In this document: piece after piece, positions 55,280 to 63,620 of the stretch
How the letters are laid out: each line of letters opens with the position of its first letter
Numbering within the stretch: the first letter of the stretch is position 1
Assembly (NCBI GenBank): GCA_963769115.1
Contig: CAVYKN010000010.1
Location: 186,001 to 250,000, forward strand
Direction of reading: 5' to 3'
DNA: 64,000 bases
Source: DASTFY01 sp963769115
Lineage (GTDB): Bacteria; Actinomycetota; Acidimicrobiia; Acidimicrobiales; Ilumatobacteraceae
Notes under the pieces: generated by a model
What the model was told of the DNA's origin: nothing
The model's database searches: none
Seen by the model: the letters and a program-made list of their open reading frames with translations, nothing else
Position numbers and translations under genes: made by a program

Positions 55280-56756
55280 GTGCGCACCAGCCGAACCATC
55301 CATCACCTCGCCGCGACCAGCTGCGCCGCGGCCCTGCTGCTCGTCGGCTGTGCCGGCGACGACCCCGTTGCGGACGCCCCTGTCGAGTCCAGGGCGCCGG
55401 CACCGTCCGATTCCGCTCCGACCAGTGGCGCGCCGGGCGACACCGCGCCTCTCGGCACTGCGCCTCTCGAGACGGCGCCGGCTCCCACGACGCCGACGCC
55501 GACGCCGACCGCCAGCTCCGGCGAGATGGAGAAGTTCCGGGCCGACGTCGCCTCCGGCTGCAGTGCCGGTGCTGCAGCCCTGGCCCGCCTCCCTGAGAAC
55601 GACGGGACCGCTGCGACCGCCAAAGCGCAGATCGAGATCCTGCGTGGAGGCTCCGGCGACGTGTCGAACATCTCCTCGCCGGCGAGCCTCGTATCGCAAT
55701 TCGACGAGATCGTGGCGCTCAGCGCCAATGCGGACATGGCCCTGACGGAGGCCGAGGCTGCCGGTCGCGGCTGCGGACGTGGCCACCGCGGAACGGCACA
55801 TCGATCGACACATCGGTGACGCCGTCGGAATCGTGGCACGGTTCGCCATCATGGGAGCGACCTGTGGCCCCGCCGATGCCGAGCGAGCCGCAGCGGCTGA
55901 TCTCAACGTGCCCCTCGAGCTCGGGGCCGAGCAGATCAACGTCGGCTTCGGATCAGTCTGGGTGAGCGAGCAGTTCGGCCAGGTCGTGCGCATCGACCCG
56001 GTCAGCGGCGACGTGCTGGCCAGGATCGACGTCGGCGAGGGCGCGCTCAAGCTCCAACCGGCCGACGGCCGCATGTGGGTGCGCACCCGCGACGCATTCG
56101 TCAGGATCGACCCGACGACGAACAAGGTCGACGCGACGCTCGCGAAGGCAGACGTCGGACCGTCGACCAATCGCAACTGGGCGGTCGATGGAGCGATGTG
56201 GGTCTGCGATGGGCGTCAACTGCACCGATACGACCCGACGGCTGTGGAGCGGATCGCGACGGTTCCCATCGACATCGACTGTGACTTCGTGCTGGCGACG
56301 CCGGAACTTGTCATCGCCTGGACCTACAACGACGATCCGAGCTTGTCCGCCGATCCGGCTGCGGTGATGATCGATCCGGCCACGAATGGCGTGCTCGCAA
56401 CCGTGGCACTGCCGGTTGACGTGCTCATGCCGGCCATCCTCGAAGACCGGGTGTTCTTCGCCGGCAACGGCAACTCGACTGCCGTAGTTGTCGACCGCGC
56501 CACGTGGACCGTCGTCTCCACGCACGAACTCGGACGGATCACGGGCGGGGGCGGCATCGTGACCGACGGTGAGTCGATCTTTGTGCCGACACACGACGCC
56601 CTCCCCAACGACGTCCTCGTCGTGGACGCCGAGACGTACCAGGTGGTGGACACGATCGAACCGCTCGACGTCAATGGTGTCGCACTGCTCGACGGCTCGC
56701 TCTGGGTCACCCACCAGACATTCAATGTCGTCCAGAAGTTCGACCTCGGCGAATGA
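55280..56756 (+). CDS. Beta-propeller lipoprotein divergent from the giant regulator (one apparent frameshift)
   Basis: GGAGGAG precedes GTG 55280. The N-terminus has a signal peptide with lipobox (AALLLVGC, residue ~25), then a Pro/Thr/Ala-rich spacer and a helical segment. The frame breaks near 55766; a one-base change joins LTEAEAAGR to ADVATAERHIDRHIGDAV. The C-terminal 280 residues form NHL/YVTN-like propeller blades (NVGFGSVWVSEQFGQVVRIDP, MWVRTRDAFVRIDPTTNKV, SIFVPTHDALPNDVLVVD). Its divergence from a kinase/propeller regulator suggests it could be a partner or sensor outside the membrane; that is inference. Confidence 0.7.
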
Positions 56757-56807
56757 CCACGCGAACCGAGCGTTGTTGCCCGCCTGCAACCCGCTTGCGA
56801 GAGGGCG

Positions 56808-57512
56808 TCAGCCCGTCGGCAGGTGGCGGGCCAGGAAGGCCGTCGTCTTCTCCCAGGCCGACGCCGCCGCGGCCTCGTTCCAGAACATCTCCGACTCGTG
56901 GTTGTCGAAGGCGTGGCCGGCCGGCTCGACGTTCACGGTCATGCCCGCTCGACCCTCCAACGCCGCTCGGACGGCCTCCGTCTGTTCGGTGGGGATGTAA
57001 CTGTCGGTGGCGCCGAAGTGGAAGAGGACAGGGCAGTCGATGTTGTCGAGCTGGTCGAGCATGCCGGCGACGCCCGAGCCGTAGTAGCTGACGCAGCAGG
57101 CCGGCGAACCGACGGCCGCGGTCAGGTAGGCGAGCGTGCCGCCGAGGCAGAAGCCGATGGTGCCCACGCCGCCCGACACCTCCGGCAGCTCCTCGATGCG
57201 GTGGAGCGACGCCACGCAGTCGGCGACACCCTGCGGGAAGTCGAACTTCTGAACGATGCCCAACGACGCCTCGAGGCCGGCGGAGGAGTGGTCGGACTCC
57301 CAGTTGCGCTCGATGCGCCAGAAGATGTCGGGCGCGGCGACCACATAGCCCAACCCGGCCAGCCGCTCGGCCACGGCCCGGATGTACGGGCCGACACCGA
57401 AGATCTCCTGGAGGAGCAGGAGCCCCGGCCCTCCACCGGCGTCGGGGACCCAGACATGGAGGTCGAAGCTGCCGCCCTCCACGGCGACCTGGTCGGTCCG
57501 GTAGGTGCTCAT
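56808..57512 (-). CDS. Dienelactone hydrolase family protein
   Basis: The 234-residue alpha/beta hydrolase has the dienelactone hydrolase triad: Cys in GTIGFCLGGTLAYL (~residue 120), Asp in HFGATDSYIP (~167) and His in PAGHAFDNHES (~200). The preceding LLLLQEIFGVGPYIRAVAERLA is typical. Family members hydrolyse dienelactones in chloroaromatic degradation, but many serve other esters. It is about 16 kb from the aromatic island, so membership of that pathway is uncertain. The start at ATG 57512 gives the family N-terminus. It is divergent from queA. Confidence 0.88.
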   Translation of the reverse strand: MSTYRTDQVAVEGGSFDLHVWVPDAGGGPGLLLLQEIFGVGPYIRAVAERLAGLGYVVAAPDIFWRIERNWESDHSSAGLEASLGIVQKFDFPQGVADCVASLHRIEELPEVSGGVGTIGFCLGGTLAYLTAAVGSPACCVSYYGSGVAGMLDQLDNIDCPVLFHFGATDSYIPTEQTEAVRAALEGRAGMTVNVEPAGHAFDNHESEMFWNEAAAASAWEKTTAFLARHLPTG

Positions 57513-57578
57513 GGCCGCATCATCGCACGGCGACATGTCGCCTCCGAGCGGGCCGGCGGGGGCCGTACCCTGGCCGCC

Positions 57579-58592
57579 GTGCGGCTGGCCGACTTCGACT
57601 ACGACCTCCCGCCCGGTGCCATCGCCCAGCATCCGATCGAGCCCCGGGACGCGGCGCGCCTGCTGGTGGACCGGGGCGGGACCGCTCCCCCCTACCACCG
57701 TCATGTGAGCGATCTCCCCGAGTTGCTGGCGCCGGGCGACCTGGTGGTGGTGAACGACTCGCGGGTCATTCCCGCCAGGCTCCGGCTCCGCCGCCGCAGT
57801 GGCGGCGCCGTCGAGGTGCTGCTCCTGGAGGCGCTCGACGCCGAGCACCGTCGCTGGGAGTGCCTCGTCCGCCCGGCGCGGCGGCTGGGGCGGGGGGAGG
57901 AGCTGGTCGACGACCACGGTCGTGCTGTCCTCCTCATGGGCAGCCGCACCGAGGCCGGCGACACCTTCACGGTGGAGTTGTGCGCCGACGACCCACTGGC
58001 GGCCATCGACGCGGCCGGCCAGGTGCCGCTGCCTCCGTACATCACTGCCCCGCTGGCCGATCCCGCCCGGTACCAGACGGTGTACGCGCGGCGCGCCGGC
58101 TCCGCCGCGGCCCCGACCGCCGGCCTGCACCTCACGGCTGAGGTCCTCGACGCGCTGACGGCACGCTCCGTCGGGTTGGCCCGCGTCGAGCTGGTGGTAG
58201 GTCTCGACACCTTCCAACCGGTGTCCGAGGACGACCCGACCCGGCACCGCATCCACAGCGAGCGGTACGAGGTGCCGGCCGAGACGCTCGAGGCCTGTCG
58301 TGGTGCGACACGCGTGGTTGCAATCGGAACGACCGTGGCGCGCGCCCTCGAGTCGGCTGCCGCGACTGGGCAGGCCTCTGGCCGGACCCGGCTGTTCATC
58401 CACCGCCCGTACGAGTGGCGGGCGGTCGACCTCCTGATGACGAACTTCCACCTGCCCCGCACCACGCTGCTGATGATGATCGACGCCTTCATCGGGCCCC
58501 GTTGGCGTGACCTCTACGCGATCGCGCTCGGCGACGGCTATCGCTTCCTGTCCTTCGGCGACGCCATGCTCCTGCGCAGGGGCGCGCCATGA
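57579..58592 (+). CDS. queA: tRNA preQ1(34) S-adenosylmethionine ribosyltransferase-isomerase QueA
   Basis: QueA turns preQ1 in tRNA into epoxyqueuosine using the ribosyl part of SAM. Conserved blocks: LPPGAIAQHPIEPRDAARLL, LVVVNDSRVIPARL, AGSAAAPTAGLHLT, VGLDTFQPV and TNFHLPRTTLLMM. It is 337 residues from GTG 57579. Its stop overlaps the tgt start (ATGA), the standard queA-tgt pair at the head of the yajC-secD-secF block. Confidence 0.95.
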   Translation: MRLADFDYDLPPGAIAQHPIEPRDAARLLVDRGGTAPPYHRHVSDLPELLAPGDLVVVNDSRVIPARLRLRRRSGGAVEVLLLEALDAEHRRWECLVRPARRLGRGEELVDDHGRAVLLMGSRTEAGDTFTVELCADDPLAAIDAAGQVPLPPYITAPLADPARYQTVYARRAGSAAAPTAGLHLTAEVLDALTARSVGLARVELVVGLDTFQPVSEDDPTRHRIHSERYEVPAETLEACRGATRVVAIGTTVARALESAAATGQASGRTRLFIHRPYEWRAVDLLMTNFHLPRTTLLMMIDAFIGPRWRDLYAIALGDGYRFLSFGDAMLLRRGAP

Positions 58593-59689
58593 CCCACCCC
58601 GTGCGGGTCGAGCTGGAGGCGGTCGACGGAGCGGCGCGCGCCACCGTGGCCCGCACCGCCCGCGGCTCGTACCGGACGCCGTGCTTCATGCCCGTCGGCA
58701 CCCGGGGCACGGTGAAGCACCTCTCCGCCGCCGACCTCGAGCAGCTCGGCGTGCAGATCGTGCTCGGCAACACGTACCACCTCATGCTCCGTCCCGGCGC
58801 GGCGACGGTGGCGGAGCTCGGAGGGCTCGGGCGCTTCAGCGGCTGGGACGGCCTCACCCTCACCGACTCGGGCGGCTTCCAGGTGTTCTCCCTCGAGCCT
58901 TCCGTCGACGACGACGGCGTGACGTTCCGATCCACCTACGACGGCTCGACCCACCGCCTGACTCCCGAGTCCGCGGTCGCGACCCAGGAGCTCCTGGGCG
59001 CGGACATCCAGATGGTGCTCGACGTCTGCCCACCGCTGCCCTCGCCTGAATCCATCATCCGGCTGGCCGTGGAGCGCACGAGCGCGTGGGCCAAGCGGGC
59101 CCGGGCCGCGCACGCGCGGGAGGACCAGGCCCTGTTCGGGATCGTGCAGGGCGGGACCGATCTGGCCTTGCGCACGGAGAGCGGGCTGCGCACGGTCGAG
59201 CTGGACTTCGACGGCTACGGCATCGGCGGGCTGTCCGTGGGCGAGACCCGGGCCGAGATGCTGCCGGCGCTGGAGGCCGCACTGGCCGTGCTGCCCGTCG
59301 ACCGACCCCGGTACCTGATGGGCGTGGGCGATCCGGCGTCGCTGGTGGAAGCCGTCGGTCTCGGCGTCGATCAGTTCGACTGCGTGATGCAGACCCGGCT
59401 GGGGCGCCACGGGGTCGCGCTCACGACCGCCGGGCGTCTCCAGGTCAAGAACGCTGTCCACCGGGAGAGCGACGAGCCCGTGGACGCGACGTGCGGCTGC
59501 GCGGTGTGCGCCCGTCACAGCCGGGGCTACCTGCGCCACCTGTTCCAGGTGGGTGAACCGAGCGCTTCCCGGCTGCTGTCCCTGCACAACCTGGCCTGGA
59601 CGCTGCAGCTCATGGCCTCGATGCGGGCCGCCATCATCGCCGGCCGGTTCGACGACCTGCGCCGGGAGGTGCTGGCCGCCTGGGGCTGA
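58589..59689 (+). CDS. tgt: tRNA-guanine transglycosylase Tgt
   Basis: Tgt exchanges guanine for preQ1 at tRNA position 34. The substrate-site segment LTDSGGFQVFSL, the nucleophile Asp in DQFDCVMQTRLGRHG, and the zinc site in CGCAVCARHS...LHN (CxCxxC plus His) are all intact in 366 residues. It is coupled to queA. No queuosine precursor genes (queC/D/E) are in the window. Confidence 0.96.
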   Translation: MTHPVRVELEAVDGAARATVARTARGSYRTPCFMPVGTRGTVKHLSAADLEQLGVQIVLGNTYHLMLRPGAATVAELGGLGRFSGWDGLTLTDSGGFQVFSLEPSVDDDGVTFRSTYDGSTHRLTPESAVATQELLGADIQMVLDVCPPLPSPESIIRLAVERTSAWAKRARAAHAREDQALFGIVQGGTDLALRTESGLRTVELDFDGYGIGGLSVGETRAEMLPALEAALAVLPVDRPRYLMGVGDPASLVEAVGLGVDQFDCVMQTRLGRHGVALTTAGRLQVKNAVHRESDEPVDATCGCAVCARHSRGYLRHLFQVGEPSASRLLSLHNLAWTLQLMASMRAAIIAGRFDDLRREVLAAWG

Positions 59690-59771
59690 GGGGGATCCGG
59701 AGCGAAAAGTTCTCCGGGTGCTTCAAGTTCCGACCCGCGAGCACCTAGCCTTTCCCGTCGCAGTTCGTTCC

Positions 59772-59812
59772 CTGACCCTGGTGGCCCAATGTTCCTGACC
59801 CTGCTGGCCCAA
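59772..59812 (+). repeat. Near-perfect 18-bp tandem duplication across the yajC start
   Basis: CTGACCCTGGTGGCCCAA (59772-59789) is repeated as CTGACCCTGCTGGCCCAA (59795-59812), 17 of 18 bases identical, with a 23-bp period. The annotated ATG lies exactly at the junction of the copies, and 23 is not a multiple of three. Confidence 0.7.
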
Positions 59813-60235
59813 GAATCCTCGTCTGGAGGTGGGCTGGTCGCCTTCCTGCCGTTCATCCTCATCGCGGTGGTGATGTACTTCCTGCTCATCCGGCCGCAAC
59901 GGCGCCGGATGGCGCAGCAGCGGGAGCTGGCCGCAGCGGTGGAGGAAGGCGACGAGGTGATGACCACGTCGGGCATCTACGGCTTCGTCACCGCCACCGA
60001 GGGTGACGTCATCTGGCTGGAGATCGCCGAGGGCGTCGACATCCGCGTCGCCCGCCAGGCCGTGTCGCGGCGGATCCCGGACGCGGAGGCTTCCGCCCAG
60101 AGCGGGGCCACCGGCACCGCAGCCGTGGCGGCCGCCGCGGACGACCCGGCCGCCGACGATGTCGACTTCGCCGACGAGTCCGGGCCGGTCGACCAGAAGC
60201 CCAAGGGGGAGCGCGACGCTCCGACCGCCGACTGA
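59789..60235 (+). CDS. yajC: Preprotein translocase subunit YajC
   Basis: It has a single membrane helix (VAFLPFILIAVVMYFLLIRP) followed by QRRRMAQQRELAAAVEEGDEVMTTSGIYGFV, the diagnostic YajC pattern. A charged, Ala/Asp-rich tail makes it 148 residues, somewhat long. YajC associates with SecDF in the translocon. The start ATG lies in a short tandem duplication, so a different upstream start in the ancestor is possible. It is followed by secD after 6 bp. Confidence 0.9.
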   Translation: MFLTLLAQESSSGGGLVAFLPFILIAVVMYFLLIRPQRRRMAQQRELAAAVEEGDEVMTTSGIYGFVTATEGDVIWLEIAEGVDIRVARQAVSRRIPDAEASAQSGATGTAAVAAAADDPAADDVDFADESGPVDQKPKGERDAPTAD

Positions 60236-60241
60236 CCGGCG

Positions 60242-61840
60242 ATGAAGCGTCGCGGTCTCATCGTCTCCCTCGTCGCCATCGTTGCGGTGTCGGTGGGGGG
60301 TGTCATCGCCACCCTGGTCACGGACACCAAGCCCCAGCTGGGCCTGGACCTCCAGGGCGGCGCTTCGGTGACCCTCCAACCGGTCGGCGAGGCCGATACG
60401 GAGTCGCTGGAGGTCGTCACCGAGATCCTGCGCAACCGCATCGACAGCCTGGGTGTGGCCGAGCCGGAGATCATCCGCCAGGGCCAGACCGTCGTCGTGA
60501 ACCTGCCGGGGATCAAGGACCAGGACCGGGCCATCGAGCTGGTCGGGCGGACCGGCAAGGTCCTCTTCCGGCCCGTCCTCACCGAAGCCCTCGCCGACGA
60601 CGTCGCGGCCGGCGCCACGACGACCACCGTTCCCGGCGCGTCCACGACGACCGTGGCCGGGGCCAGCACGACGGCGGCCGGAGCCGCCACGACGACGGCC
60701 GGGGCCACCACGACGGCGGCGGCGAGCACGTCGACCGCGACCACGACCCCGACGTCGACAGGCTCGACGGCCGCCGCGGCCGGAGGATCCACGACGACCC
60801 TGGCCCCCGAGGTGGCGGCGCAGATCACCCCTCGCGAGGGCGACACGCCCGAAGCCTCGGTGGTGCTCCCCGGCCGTGACGGCACCGTCCTCTACGAGAT
60901 GGGCCCTGCCTTCGCGCTGGGGGAGGACGCCATCTCCACCGCTGAGGCCACGGTGGTCAACGGCCAGTGGGTGGTCGATCTGGAGCTGAAGGGCGGCGAG
61001 GGCGGCCTCGACGCGTGGAACACCTGGTCGGGCAAGTGTTACAACCGGGACACCGAGTGCCCGACCGGCGGGATGGCGATCGTGCTCGACGGCACGGTCA
61101 TCGCCGCGCCGGTCCCGCAGCAGCCGTTCTTCGACAGCACCAGCGTCCAGGTGTCCGGCGGAGGATCGGGCTTCGAGAAGAACGAAGCCAGGGATTTGGG
61201 CCGCATCCTCAAGTACGGCGGCGTGCCGGTGCAGCTCGAGCCCCAGGCCGCCCAGACCGTCTCGGCCACTCTCGGGAAGGACTCGCTCCGGGCCGGCCTG
61301 ATCGCCGGGTTCGTCGGCGTCGTCCTGGTCCTGATCCTGATGATCCTCTACTACCGCAGCCTGGCCATCCTGGTGGTGTTGGGGCTGATCCTCACCGGCT
61401 GCCTGCTCTGGACCACGATCTCGATCCTGTCCAAGACCTCGGGCCTGTCGCTCACGCTGGCCGGGGTGACGGGCATCATCGTGTCGATCGGTGTGACCGT
61501 GGACTCCTACGTCGTCTTCCTGGAGCGGCTGAAGGACGACGTGCGGGCCGGCAAGTCCTTGCGGGCCTCCACGCCGCGCAGCTTCAAGAGCGCGTGGCGC
61601 ACGATCCTGGCCGCGGACATCGTCTCGCTCATCGGCGCCGGCGTGCTGTGGTACCTGTCGGTGGGCTCGGTGCGGGGGTTCGCGTTCTTCCTGGGCCTCT
61701 CGACGATCCTCGACCTCATCGTCACCTGGTTCTTCGTCCGCCCGGCGGCGCTGCTCGTGTCGCAGGCGAGGGTGTACCGGGGGGCTGACGTCCTCGGCGT
61801 CCACACCGGCGAGGCCCTCCTGGCGGGGAGTACGGCATGA
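60242..61840 (+). CDS. secD: Protein translocase subunit SecD
   Basis: SecD uses the proton gradient to pull proteins across the membrane with SecF. Visible parts: an N-terminal helix, the periplasmic start KPQLGLDLQGGASVTLQP, then NRIDSLGVAEPEI, and the C-terminal six-helix RND-like region with GIIVSIGVTVDSYVVFLERL. Between residues ~120 and 195 there is a Thr/Ala/Ser-rich low-complexity insert (ATTTTVPGASTTTVAGAST...), which most SecD proteins lack and which must lie outside the membrane. It is 532 residues long. The stop overlaps secF (ATGA). Confidence 0.94.
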   Translation: MKRRGLIVSLVAIVAVSVGGVIATLVTDTKPQLGLDLQGGASVTLQPVGEADTESLEVVTEILRNRIDSLGVAEPEIIRQGQTVVVNLPGIKDQDRAIELVGRTGKVLFRPVLTEALADDVAAGATTTTVPGASTTTVAGASTTAAGAATTTAGATTTAAASTSTATTTPTSTGSTAAAAGGSTTTLAPEVAAQITPREGDTPEASVVLPGRDGTVLYEMGPAFALGEDAISTAEATVVNGQWVVDLELKGGEGGLDAWNTWSGKCYNRDTECPTGGMAIVLDGTVIAAPVPQQPFFDSTSVQVSGGGSGFEKNEARDLGRILKYGGVPVQLEPQAAQTVSATLGKDSLRAGLIAGFVGVVLVLILMILYYRSLAILVVLGLILTGCLLWTTISILSKTSGLSLTLAGVTGIIVSIGVTVDSYVVFLERLKDDVRAGKSLRASTPRSFKSAWRTILAADIVSLIGAGVLWYLSVGSVRGFAFFLGLSTILDLIVTWFFVRPAALLVSQARVYRGADVLGVHTGEALLAGSTA

Positions 61841-63018
61841 CGACCCTCGAGCAGCCGCCCGCCGCCCCGGCCCCGGCGCCCCGCGCCCGCTTGTGGCACC
61901 GCCTCTACCACGGCGAGACCAACTTCGACTTCGTCGGCAAGCGGCGCATCGGCTTCCTCGCTTCGGGCATCCTCATCGTGCTGAGCGTGGTGTCCCTGAT
62001 CTTCAACGGGCTCAACCTCGGCATCGACTTCGAGGGCGGTGTGGCCTGGGAGTTCGAGGCCAACGGCCAGACCGTCGACGACGCCCGGGGCGTGCTGGAG
62101 GACAACGGCATCGACGCCGCCGACGCCAAGATCCAGACGCTGTCGGGGCCCAGCGGCGAGCGACTCCGCATCCAGGTCGACGACCAGCCGGGCGACGTCC
62201 AGGCCGCGGTGAAGGCGGATTTCGCCGAAGCCGCTGGGGTGCCCGCCGAGGAGGTGAGCGTCAGCGTCGTGAGCCCGACGTGGGGGGAGCAGATCACCCG
62301 CAAGGCGCTCAGAGCGCTCCTCGTCTTCTTCCTGCTCATCACCGTCTACATCTCGATCCGCTTCGAGTGGAAGATGGCCGTGGCGTCGTTGATCGCGGTG
62401 CTGCACGACGTCCTGATCAGCGTCGGGATCTACTCGATCTTCGGCTTCGAGGTGACGCCGGCGACGGTCATCGCCTTCCTGACGATCCTGGGCTTCTCGC
62501 TGTACGACACCATCGTCGTGTTCGACAAGGTCCACGAGAACACCCGCAAGCTCGTCACGACCCGCGCCTCATACGGCGACATCGTCAACCTGTCGATGAA
62601 CCAGGTCCTGATGCGTTCGATCAACACCAGCCTCGCCGCGGTGCTGCCGGTGATCTCACTCCTGGTCGTGGGCGTGTGGCTGATGGGGGCCATCGCGCTG
62701 CAGGACTTCGCGCTGGCGCTGCTCGTCGGCCTCCTCGCCGGCTCCTATTCATCGATCTTCATCGCCACTCCGATCCTGGCCGTGCTCAAGGGACGGGAAG
62801 CGCGGTACCGGCCGTCGGCCCGCAAGCGTCCCGCCGCGACCACTCCGGCTGCGGCGCGCTCTGCGGCCAGCACCAGCACCGCGCTGGGCGGGACGGCGGC
62901 GACCGAGACCGAGGACGTCGCCACGCCGGCCGGCCGCTCCCCGGCCGGTGCCAGCCCCGTCCTCAAGCCGGCCACCCTCACCCACGCGCCCCGCCCCCGC
63001 AAGAAGCGCCGCCGCTGA
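61837..63018 (+). CDS. secF: Protein translocase subunit SecF
   Basis: The SecF features are NGLNLGIDFEGGVAWEFEA near the N-terminus, six membrane helices, and FLTILGFSLYDTIVVFDKVHEN with the conserved Asp region, then SMNQVLMRSINTSLAAVLPV. An extra C-terminal tail of about 80 residues, rich in Ala/Ser/Thr and ending in a basic RPRKKRRR, is cytoplasmic. At 393 residues it is longer than usual because of that tail. It is coupled to secD. Confidence 0.95.
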   Translation: MTTLEQPPAAPAPAPRARLWHRLYHGETNFDFVGKRRIGFLASGILIVLSVVSLIFNGLNLGIDFEGGVAWEFEANGQTVDDARGVLEDNGIDAADAKIQTLSGPSGERLRIQVDDQPGDVQAAVKADFAEAAGVPAEEVSVSVVSPTWGEQITRKALRALLVFFLLITVYISIRFEWKMAVASLIAVLHDVLISVGIYSIFGFEVTPATVIAFLTILGFSLYDTIVVFDKVHENTRKLVTTRASYGDIVNLSMNQVLMRSINTSLAAVLPVISLLVVGVWLMGAIALQDFALALLVGLLAGSYSSIFIATPILAVLKGREARYRPSARKRPAATTPAAARSAASTSTALGGTAATETEDVATPAGRSPAGASPVLKPATLTHAPRPRKKRRR

Positions 63019-63077
63019 CGCGGTGGCTGCGCGAGGCGGATCAAGGGCCAGACAGATGAGGGCGGTATCCTCGGTCC

Positions 63078-63608
63078 ATGGCGGCCGATGCCACGTGGCT
63101 CCGAGACCACATCCGGGACATCCCCGACTATCCCCGCGTCGGCGTCACCTTCCGCGACATCACCCCGCTGCTCGGTGATCCGGACGCCTTCCGCTTCGCC
63201 GTCGATGCCATCGCCGACCGCTTCTCGGGCGTCGAGATCGACCGCGTGCTGGGGATCGAGGCCCGCGGCTTCATCCTCGCCGCCCCGCTGGCCTACCGTC
63301 GCGGGGCCTCGTTCGTGCCCGTGCGCAAGGCCGGCAAGCTGCCGTGGGCGGTGGCCCGGGAGGAGTACATCCTCGAGTACGGCACCGACAAGCTGGAGGT
63401 CCACCGGGACGGCATGTTCCCGGGCGAGCGGGTGCTGATCGTCGATGACGTGCTGGCCACCGGCGGCACGGCGGCCGCGGCCGTCCGGCTCGTCGAAGGG
63501 CTGGGAGCGGAGGTCGTCGGCCTGGGCTTCGCCATCGAGCTCGGCCCGCTGGGCGGGCGGGACTGCCTGAAGGGCTACGAGGTGGAGAGCCTCATCACGT
63601 ACGAGTAG
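63078..63608 (+). CDS. apt: Adenine phosphoribosyltransferase
   Basis: Apt salvages adenine to AMP using PRPP. The N-terminal IRDIPDYPRVGVTFRDITPLL and the PRPP loop VLIVDDVLATGGTAAAA (~residue 120) are canonical, as is the GIEARGFILAAPLAYRRG substrate segment. It is 176 residues long. It lies between secF and rel as in many actinobacteria, and rel starts 12 bp after its stop. Confidence 0.95.
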   Translation: MAADATWLRDHIRDIPDYPRVGVTFRDITPLLGDPDAFRFAVDAIADRFSGVEIDRVLGIEARGFILAAPLAYRRGASFVPVRKAGKLPWAVAREEYILEYGTDKLEVHRDGMFPGERVLIVDDVLATGGTAAAAVRLVEGLGAEVVGLGFAIELGPLGGRDCLKGYEVESLITYE

Positions 63609-63620
63609 GGGAGGAGCACC

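Noticed and set aside
56808..57512. Dienelactone hydrolase as part of the aromatic island
   Set aside because: It is 16 kb away beside queA, and the hydroquinone route as read needs no lactone step; no link is supported.
60600..60830. Repeat-rich segment within secD as a mobile or satellite element
   Set aside because: It stays in frame and encodes a Thr/Ala linker between recognised SecD domains.
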